Source of the DNA: Deltaproteobacteria bacterium
Lineage (GTDB): Bacteria; Desulfobacterota; Desulfuromonadia; Desulfuromonadales; BM103
Assembly: GCA_024636155.1 (NCBI GenBank)
Contig: JAGXHM010000117.1
Coordinates: 1-40,678 of the forward strand
Direction: 5' to 3'
DNA: 40,678 bases
Position numbers and translations under genes: made by a program. The notes under the pieces are model-generated. The model searched no databases and was not told the DNA's origin. It saw only the letters and a program-made list of their open reading frames with translations. Of this stretch, positions 34,883-40,678 are shown in pieces. The first letter of the stretch is position 1; every line of letters begins with the position of its first letter.

Positions 34883-35698
34883 TCAAGTCGTTGTCCAACA
34901 GCCTTCCAACTCCAGCATAACAGCGTCTATAACCGCTTTTCCAACCCGTTCATCTCCCCTGCCGAAGCATTCGAGCAGAGCCAGAGAGGCCTCATGATTA
35001 ATCATGCGTGGCGTACCTGAGGAATATGTGTAGACAGCCTCGACCGCAGCCGCACTGAACAGCCCCGGTTGGCCGCCCGCCTTGAGAATTCTGAAATCGA
35101 GATACTCAGCCGTTTCTTCACGGTTGAGTGGTTTCAGATCATACTGCATCCCAATCCGCTGTCGCAACGGCTCATAAGCCCGGTGTTTGAGCCGATGTTT
35201 CAACTCAGGTTGCCCCATAAGCACAATACTGATCAGGTTACGATCATCCAACTGAAAATTCGTCAGCAGTCTGATTTCGTCAAAGGTTTCCTTGTGCGGC
35301 ACCAGTTGCGCTTCATCAATAACGACGACGGGTGTCATACCCTTCTCATAATATTCGAAGAGCAGTGTGCCTATTTGTTCCAGCAGCTCCACCTTGAAGC
35401 GGGCAGGTTCATTGACTCCAAGGTGACGCGCCACGCTGCTCAGGAATTCAAGTGGCGTCAAGCGTGGGTTTATCAAGCAGACAACCTTGAAACTGTCGTC
35501 AAGAGCATCCATCAACGCACGAGACAGAGTCGTCTTGCCGCACCCGATTTCGCCGGTCAGTAAAACCAGGTCTCGTTCTTCAACCGCATATTGCATACGG
35601 GCCAGAGCTTCACGATGGCCGTGGCTTAAGAAGAGAAACCGTGGGTCCGGGGTTTTACTGAAGGGCCTTTCACGCAGCCCGAAATACGCTTCATACAT
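34883..35698 (-). CDS. ExeA/GspA-like AAA ATPase
   Basis: 271 aa from ATG 35698. A longer start at GTG 35716 lies inside cheA and has no ribosome site. The opening YEAYFGLRERPFSKTPDPRF is the usual start of ExeA/TniB-like ATPases. Walker A is TGEIGCGKTTLS (about residues 48-59) and Walker B is VVVIDEAQL. There is no peptidoglycan-binding or membrane segment, so it is shorter than ExeA/GspA proper. ATG overlaps the cheA stop by 8 bases, a tight coupling. Such ATPases help secretin or transposition complexes. Its job within a chemosensory operon is unknown. Confidence 0.85.
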   Translation of the reverse strand: MYEAYFGLRERPFSKTPDPRFLFLSHGHREALARMQYAVEERDLVLLTGEIGCGKTTLSRALMDALDDSFKVVCLINPRLTPLEFLSSVARHLGVNEPARFKVELLEQIGTLLFEYYEKGMTPVVVIDEAQLVPHKETFDEIRLLTNFQLDDRNLISIVLMGQPELKHRLKHRAYEPLRQRIGMQYDLKPLNREETAEYLDFRILKAGGQPGLFSAAAVEAVYTYSSGTPRMINHEASLALLECFGRGDERVGKAVIDAVMLELEGCWTTT

Positions 35699-37799
35699 TG
35701 AGTGAAGACTCACCACGCAGCGCTTCGCTCATCAGCCCGGCAACATCAAGCACCAGAATGGTTTTCTGGTTGCCAAGTTCAGCTGCCCCGGCAATTCCCT
35801 TAATGAAGCCAAGTGCCTTGCCAAGAGATTTGATAACAACATCCTGCTGTCCAAGAAGCTCGTCGACGACAAAGCCCATCCGTTTTTCCGCCAGCCCGAC
35901 AATGGCAACAAAAAGGGGACGATCATCATTCTTGTCGAACGTTGCCAGTTCGAAAACCTGATCAACACGGAGCAGTGGTACGGTGCTTTCTCTCAGTTCA
36001 ATCACTTCCCGTTTCTCGATCGTCTTAATGGCATCGGCTTCAATCATCAATGTCTCAAGTACCGAGTTGATCGGGACAGCATAGGTGATTTCGCCAACCC
36101 GCACAATCAACGCCTTGATAATTGCCAGCGTGATCGGCAGAGTAATAATCATACTGCTACCCTGTCCTGCCTGACTTTTAACTTCGATCATCCCGGAAAG
36201 TGCTGCAATATTATTCTTGACGACATCCATGCCGACCCCGCGACCGGAAAGGTCACTGACTTCATCGCGAGTCGAAAAACCGGGCATAAAGAGCAGGTCA
36301 AAGACCTCCTCCTCAGTCAGCGTCTGGGTCTTCGAGATCAACCCCTTTTCAATCGCCTTGAGACGCACCTTGTCACTATCGATACCGCGACCGTCATCGT
36401 GGACTTCGATAACGACATGATTGCCTTTCTGCGAGGCCCAGAGTTGAACTGACCCCTTCTCTGGCTTTCCGGCAGCGCGGCGCTCTTGCGGTGATTCCAA
36501 ACCATGATCAATCGCATTACGAACGATATGCATGAGCGGATCGGAGACGTCCTCGATAATCAGCTTATCAAGCTCGGTGTCCGCGCCCTTGATTTCAAGA
36601 TCAACTTTCTTGCCCTGCTCATTGGAGACCCGTCGGACAATCCGGGTCATTTTGTCAAAGAGTTGGCCAACCGGAACCATACGCACGTCCATGACGCCTT
36701 TTTGCAGTTCATGCAAACGGCGCTCAAGGATGCGCGTGGTTTTACTTAACTCAGTCGCCAGTTCTTTTTCACCAGTCCCCTTCAAACGCTCACCAATGTT
36801 GGTTATTGCACTTTTGGAAAGGACCAGTTCACCGACGATATTCATCAACAGATCAAGCTTGTCGATATCAACTCGGACCGTGCGACTGATCGACCGCGAG
36901 GAGCTACTACCATCAGCATCTTCGACCGCTGCGGGCAAAGGGATTTCTGCTTCAGGCTTGCCAACGACGATCGACGTTTCAACTGCGGCCGGATCTTCAA
37001 GGACAAAACCCTCAGACTCCTGTTCTTGTGGCACTTTACCACAGGTGCGGATATCGAGCGTATCACGTCCCAGAAGCATTTCAATATCAACACGGTTAAG
37101 ATCGCTGCCGAAGAGGATTTGAAAAGCGATCTTGTCGCCGACATCACCCGTCGACGGCAGAGTACTGATCACCTCACCCTGTTGTTTGAGCTGCTGAGTG
37201 ATTTCTGCGAGTTCCTGATCAAAACTGCTCAGATCAAAGTTCATACGTAGCAGGTGCAAGCAGCGCCCCTTACGTACATTTTCCAGCAATCGATGCTCTT
37301 CGTACTCAGTGAGGACATTCAGTATACTTGCATCGATATCCAGACCAGCCAGAGGATCCTCATTGACCTGAGCACCACCTTTTGCCGCCTGGCTTATCTG
37401 CGCCAGAATAGCACCAAGATCGATGGTGAAATTTTCATCGTTGTTCTTGCCATCAATCAGATTGATCAAAACATCGAGTGCGTTGAACAGGGTGTCTACA
37501 AGCGATTGCGTGAAAGGGACCTTGCCGAGTCGTAAACCGTCCAGCAGGTTTTCCATGGAGTGGGAGAGTTTGGAAAGGTCATCAAAGCCGAACATGCCAG
37601 CCAGACCTTTAATCGAATGAGCTCCTCGAAAAATGCCATTGAGGACATCAGGATCGCAATCACCGGAATCGACAGAATCAGCCAACTTGACCAAATCAAA
37701 GTTGAGTGATCCGATAATCTCCTCAGTCTCGCTGATAAAATCCTTGAGGGCTTGTGAAGAGCTCTTGTCGGACAAATTTTCCTCCGTATCACTATTCAT
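35691..37799 (-). CDS. cheA: Chemotaxis histidine kinase CheA
   Basis: 702 aa. The HPt domain has His61 in RGAHSIKGLAGMFGF. A P2-like region of ~120 residues follows, then the dimerisation domain (~310-375, VDIDKLDLLMNIVGELVLSKSA), the ATP-binding kinase domain (HIVRNAIDHGLES, DDGRGID, GRGVGMDVVKNN) and the C-terminal CheW-like domain (ALIVRVGEITYAVPINSVLETL). It autophosphorylates and passes phosphate to receivers. The ATG at 37799 has no ribosome site. A TTG at codon 9 (37773-37775) with GGAGG 5 bases upstream is an alternative start. The stop overlaps the ATPase gene. One cheA serves at least five free receivers. Confidence 0.96.
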   Translation of the reverse strand: MNSDTEENLSDKSSSQALKDFISETEEIIGSLNFDLVKLADSVDSGDCDPDVLNGIFRGAHSIKGLAGMFGFDDLSKLSHSMENLLDGLRLGKVPFTQSLVDTLFNALDVLINLIDGKNNDENFTIDLGAILAQISQAAKGGAQVNEDPLAGLDIDASILNVLTEYEEHRLLENVRKGRCLHLLRMNFDLSSFDQELAEITQQLKQQGEVISTLPSTGDVGDKIAFQILFGSDLNRVDIEMLLGRDTLDIRTCGKVPQEQESEGFVLEDPAAVETSIVVGKPEAEIPLPAAVEDADGSSSSRSISRTVRVDIDKLDLLMNIVGELVLSKSAITNIGERLKGTGEKELATELSKTTRILERRLHELQKGVMDVRMVPVGQLFDKMTRIVRRVSNEQGKKVDLEIKGADTELDKLIIEDVSDPLMHIVRNAIDHGLESPQERRAAGKPEKGSVQLWASQKGNHVVIEVHDDGRGIDSDKVRLKAIEKGLISKTQTLTEEEVFDLLFMPGFSTRDEVSDLSGRGVGMDVVKNNIAALSGMIEVKSQAGQGSSMIITLPITLAIIKALIVRVGEITYAVPINSVLETLMIEADAIKTIEKREVIELRESTVPLLRVDQVFELATFDKNDDRPLFVAIVGLAEKRMGFVVDELLGQQDVVIKSLGKALGFIKGIAGAAELGNQKTILVLDVAGLMSEALRGESSLNV

Positions 37800-37879
37800 T
37801 GTCTATCGAACGGTACTAGCAGCATGTCGAACAATCAGAGCACTAGCAACCTGCTCGTCGTTATATCCCACCAAAGATT

Positions 37880-38251
37880 TCAGCCCTCCAGATAGTCACG
37901 GATTAGCTGCTGTAGCTGGTCAGGGACAAAAGGTTTAACGATGTAGGCATTGGCGCCAAGAGACATTCCTTTTTCCCGATCACGCTCACTCCCCTCAGTG
38001 CTGATAATAAAGAGCGGGGTCTGCCGATAATTCTCGTTATTGCGGATAAAGCTGACGAGTTCAAGGCCGTTGATATCGGGCATATTGATATCAGTAATGA
38101 TCAAATCGACTTTTTCGCGCGGCAAAATTCGCAAAGCTTCGAAGCCGTTTGCTGCTTCAACAGTCTCATAGTCACCCATCGCCGCAATTGTTGAAACAAT
38201 CAGCGAACGCATGGTCAACGAGTCTTCAGCAATTAGAATTTTTTTGCTCAC
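37880..38251 (-). CDS. cheY: CheY-like response regulator
   Basis: 123 aa, receiver domain only: Glu9-Asp10, acceptor Asp54 in LIITDINMPDINGLELV, Ser-Thr in FIISTEGS, and Lys in YIVKPF. It is closest in form to CheY-type proteins that accept phosphate from CheA. The start is GTG at 38249-38251 with AAGGAG 8 bases upstream. It lies between the PATAN regulator and cheA, with a 7-bp repeat array upstream of it, so it is probably the first of the cheA-linked genes. Confidence 0.92.
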   Translation of the reverse strand: MSKKILIAEDSLTMRSLIVSTIAAMGDYETVEAANGFEALRILPREKVDLIITDINMPDINGLELVSFIRNNENYRQTPLFIISTEGSERDREKGMSLGANAYIVKPFVPDQLQQLIRDYLEG

Positions 38252-38275
38252 TCGAAAAACTCCTTGAGTATTTAG

Positions 38276-38437
38276 CTTTAAGCCGCAAGCTATAAGTCAA
38301 AAACTATAGTCTCTAGTCTCACAGTCTCATAGCTTACAGCTTACAGCTTACAGCTTACAGCTTACAGCTTACAGCTTACAGCTTACAGCTTACAGCTTAC
38401 AGCTCACAGCTCACAGCTCACAGCTCACAGCTTACAG
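38276..38437. repeat. 7-bp tandem array with inverted short arm
   Basis: CTTACAG runs ten times in tandem from 38333, then CTCACAG four times, then CTTACAG once, fifteen units ending at 38437. It abuts the stop codon of the next gene directly. To the left (38276-38296) are three related units in the inverse sense (complements of CTTATAG, CTTGCGG and CTTAAAG). The middle (38303-38332) has looser units such as TCTCACAG. It is a possible length-variable element between the PATAN gene and cheY. Confidence 0.8.
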
Positions 38438-40138
38438 CTATCCTTTCATCATACGGCGTTCCAGAAGAGCTTTTTCCATCGCCAGACCTGCCTGGGAGAG
38501 GAAAATTTCCAGAGATTCCGTGTCACCAATTGGCTTCTTGTCAGGCAGGTTGTCACCATAAAGCACGGCAACCACCCTGCCTTCACTAATCAACGGGCCG
38601 ACAAAAACCTCATCAGGACGCTCGCCGCCAAGGTGCTCGAAGAGATAATTGTTCCACTTTGTATCCTGCGGTTCCCTACGGTAGGGTGCAAAGGATTGCA
38701 AGGCTTCAGTAAAGACGTGTTTTTCTGCTTTTGGCAGCTTAGTGCTGCGGACGCGAACATCGGCGGAGTCACCCTTCAACTCAATGCCAAACTGACCCAG
38801 GCCGACAATTTCCTCATCCTTGACCAGCAGAATCACAGCGCGGTTCATCAATTCACTGGCAAAGCGCAGAATAAGCAGAATGATCCCGCCGCCGAGAGAA
38901 GGGTTGTTCAGCTCTTGCAGCATGCCGCGTAACAGGTGCAACCCTGGTGACGGCTGAGAGACTTGCGGCGCATCCCCGCTTACCACCTCCCCCATCTCCT
39001 TGAGTAATTCCGCGCCAATGTTGTACATGCCTTCCGTTAACGGAACAGCGCCTGCAGTTTTTTTGCCAAAGGCAATAATAGCATCAACCAGAGCAATCAA
39101 ACCATCACGTCCGCGCCCATCAAGAACATCAGACTTCTTCGGCTTCGGGAAAAGCGTGGCCACACCAAATTTGCGCACACTCCGTTCCGCCTCCTGGTTG
39201 GGGTGATCCGACATGACCATCACTTGGAAATCCGGATACTTGTTGCGAACTTCCTCGAGAAGTTCAAGACCACCGAGAACGCCGCTACCATCACTACGAG
39301 GCATAATAAGATCAATAACCAAAGTCGTTAATTGCGGATCAGCGCCCGCCACTGCCTCCAGAAAAGAGTTGTAATTGGTAAAAACATGAATCTGGGCTTT
39401 GCGCTCCTGCAGCAGAGTAGCAATCTGACCAGCGGTACTTGGATCATCGTCAACCACGAGGAACCTGCGGGGCGGGACCTGATCCGGTGTTGCCGAACCA
39501 GCTTGAGATTCTTGAGCCCCTGTTGAAGAAGCAGACTTGTCGCCGACAGCCTCACCCTTGACTTCGGCCAGCAGTTGATCGATATCGACCAGAGATTCAC
39601 CTTGCTCATCAACTTCTTCGCCACGGTGTCGCCTCTCATCAAGGAGACGGCTACCCTCCATAGCCAGCCATTGAGGATTGAGGCCACTATCAAGCATAAA
39701 TTGCAGGGGATTCAGATTGGTGGCCGCCAGCTCTCCCGGGTCACCAAGCTCAAAGGAAAAAGATCCTTCGTCCCAGCTGAAAAAGCTATAAACAACCTTT
39801 TCGACCTGCTCACGAACAGCCTTTTCAATCTCCTCACGATCAACCCCGAAATCACTGACCAGAATATCACCGATGCGGCGGTCGTCATCACTTTCATGCT
39901 GGATAACAAGAGCCTTTTTAAGGGCCTTCATATCCGCCATGCCCGCGCGCAGGACGAGATCTCCGAGATTCTCCGGATGTGTTGTCGCTGAGGCACGGAT
40001 GACCTGGCCATCATAAAAGATGACACGCCCTTCCCGGTCGCGGCTCGTCAACTGCAGCACGCCGGACTTGCGGCTCAAACTAACGATCTGAAGGATTTCC
40101 CCCAGACCAAGATCTTCCAGACTACCAACTAGGCTCAT
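38438..40138 (-). CDS. PATAN-receiver-GAF-like response regulator
   Basis: 566 aa. Residues ~1-160 are a PATAN/DUF4388 domain (SLEDLGLGEILQIVSLSRKS and GVLQLTSRDREGRVIFYDG). A low-complexity linker follows. The receiver domain (about 222-345) has the acid pair in FLVVDDDPS and acceptor Asp near 275 in LVIDLIMPRSDG. The C-terminal ~200 residues look GAF-like (GVVSGDAPQ onward, ending FLSQAGLAMEKALLERRMM). PATAN regulators such as PatA and PixE act in cyanobacterial phototaxis and pilus control. The ATG has only a weak AGAG site. It is the first gene of the minus-strand cluster. Upstream, TTGTTA and TTAAAT (40162-40189, minus strand) are a weak promoter candidate. Confidence 0.88.
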   Translation of the reverse strand: MSLVGSLEDLGLGEILQIVSLSRKSGVLQLTSRDREGRVIFYDGQVIRASATTHPENLGDLVLRAGMADMKALKKALVIQHESDDDRRIGDILVSDFGVDREEIEKAVREQVEKVVYSFFSWDEGSFSFELGDPGELAATNLNPLQFMLDSGLNPQWLAMEGSRLLDERRHRGEEVDEQGESLVDIDQLLAEVKGEAVGDKSASSTGAQESQAGSATPDQVPPRRFLVVDDDPSTAGQIATLLQERKAQIHVFTNYNSFLEAVAGADPQLTTLVIDLIMPRSDGSGVLGGLELLEEVRNKYPDFQVMVMSDHPNQEAERSVRKFGVATLFPKPKKSDVLDGRGRDGLIALVDAIIAFGKKTAGAVPLTEGMYNIGAELLKEMGEVVSGDAPQVSQPSPGLHLLRGMLQELNNPSLGGGIILLILRFASELMNRAVILLVKDEEIVGLGQFGIELKGDSADVRVRSTKLPKAEKHVFTEALQSFAPYRREPQDTKWNNYLFEHLGGERPDEVFVGPLISEGRVVAVLYGDNLPDKKPIGDTESLEIFLSQAGLAMEKALLERRMMKG

Positions 40139-40287
40139 AAGCTCTTCATAAAAACATCAATATTTAAGGGGCACAATGTGACGTAACAATCGGAAATTAA
40201 ATAGAAATAAATATACTTCAATGCACGCCGCCAAGTAAAGCAGGTTTTCTGTCAAAAAGGAGGTTGTTTGATCTTTGTATGGTGGCG

Positions 40288-40309
40288 GCGGGACGCGACC
40301 CGCGGTTTT
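40288..40309 (+). terminator. GC-rich hairpin, possible terminator
   Basis: GCGGG (40288-40292) pairs with CCCGC (40299-40303) around ACGCGA and is followed by GGTTTT. The stem is short. It may be a terminator of an unseen gene or part of a repeat element. Confidence 0.35.
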
Positions 40310-40350
40310 GATTTAGCCGTTAACCTGGGGGAAAAACATCATTTGAACAG

Positions 40351-40374
40351 GGATAGACAGGATGAACAGGATAA
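40351..40374. repeat. 9-bp tandem units, GGATGAACA type
   Basis: GGATAGACA and GGATGAACA are followed by a partial third unit, GGATAAC, and preceded by GAACA. Rotated, the unit is AGGATGAAC, close to ATGATGAAC in the element at 17604-17664. No inverted partner was seen in the remaining bases. Confidence 0.55.
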
Positions 40375-40678
40375 CGGCTTACAGTCAAAATCTCAAAAAC
40401 ATGGTCTATGGTTAAACCCACCACCCACAAGCGTAACGCCCGTTCGCTTCGCTCACTCATGACACAAAGGGGTAAAGCAAGTCGCGAAGAAGAACTGAAA
40501 GCTTCTATTGTTTAGATTCTCAGGCCTCCAGAAATGTAAACCACGCTAAATCAGTAGATAGCCAAGCCAACAACGATTATCGATAGAAATAAACAAACAA
40601 AGACGCATCCCCGATCCCAGAGCACAAAAGAGTTCGACACACCGACCCGTGGAGCAAGAAGTGCCCAGCGCAGCGCAA

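Larger units (their letters stand above)
40139..40678. other. Gap at the right edge of the window
   Basis: There is no convincing gene in these 540 bases. They hold a hairpin (40288-40309), 9-bp repeats (40351-40374) and the upstream region of the PATAN gene. A 64-codon frame at 40268-40462 overlaps the repeats and looks like a chance product of them. Confidence 0.6.

Noticed and set aside
38333-38437. CRISPR-like array
   Set aside because: The units are 7 bp with no spacers and no cas genes nearby. The same reasoning excludes the 11-bp arrays at 21578-21673.
40268-40462. 64-codon plus-strand frame at the right edge
   Set aside because: It runs through the hairpin and the 9-bp repeat units, and its protein (with RDRQDEQD) reflects the repeat. 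No homology was recognised.

Overview
The window reads as chromosome from a deltaproteobacterium, most likely of the Desulfuromonadales (Geobacter/Desulfuromonas/Pelobacter relatives). This is inferred from the mix of a complete Tad/Flp pilus locus, a large chemosensory cluster containing PATAN (DUF4388) and HEAT-repeat proteins, a sigma-54 promoter in front of glnB, moderate GC content, and repeat-rich gaps between genes. No tRNA, rRNA, CRISPR array or transposase was seen. Region 1 (1-16650, mostly + strand) is a Tad (tight adherence) pilus locus: a truncated TadE-like pseudopilin, TadG, the Flp pilin (57 aa), prepilin peptidase CpaA/TadV, CpaB/RcpC, secretin CpaC/RcpA, a small lipoprotein, CpaE/TadZ, ATPase CpaF/TadA, TadB, TadC, a TadD-like TPR lipoprotein, a GT-C-like membrane protein with a TPR-like tail, and an SH3-domain exported protein closed by a strong hairpin. 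The locus is interrupted at 1990-3960 by an oppositely oriented glnB-glnA pair (PII protein and glutamine synthetase), which carries a near-consensus sigma-54 promoter. A candidate structured RNA (about 5479-5585) lies upstream of cpaB. Operator-like inverted repeats lie upstream of flp and cpaE. Region 2 (16700-26300) is housekeeping: an ADP-ribosylglycohydrolase, a PF10023-type lipoprotein protease, Ogt and MurJ on the minus strand, rpsT on the plus strand with a textbook promoter and terminator, then holA, lptE, leuS and infA on the minus strand. Region 3 (26300-40138, all minus strand) is a chemosensory/signalling cluster. In transcription order it holds a PATAN-receiver-GAF-like regulator, CheY, CheA, an ExeA-type AAA ATPase that overlaps cheA, an N-terminally extended CheW, a single-domain receiver, a second CheW, a zinc-ribbon receiver protein, a HEAT-repeat protein, CheR, CheB, a coiled-coil GAF protein and another receiver. 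It has six receiver domains and one CheA but no methyl-accepting receptor in the window. That makes an alternative, non-flagellar output such as pili, surface behaviour or gene expression plausible, with the HEAT protein and the ATPase as unusual components. Six gaps between genes carry short-period tandem repeats (7, 8, 9 or 11 bp units). In five of them the repeats form inverted pairs, an architecture shared by families of unrelated sequence that is probably genome-wide. The last 540 bases hold no convincing gene.
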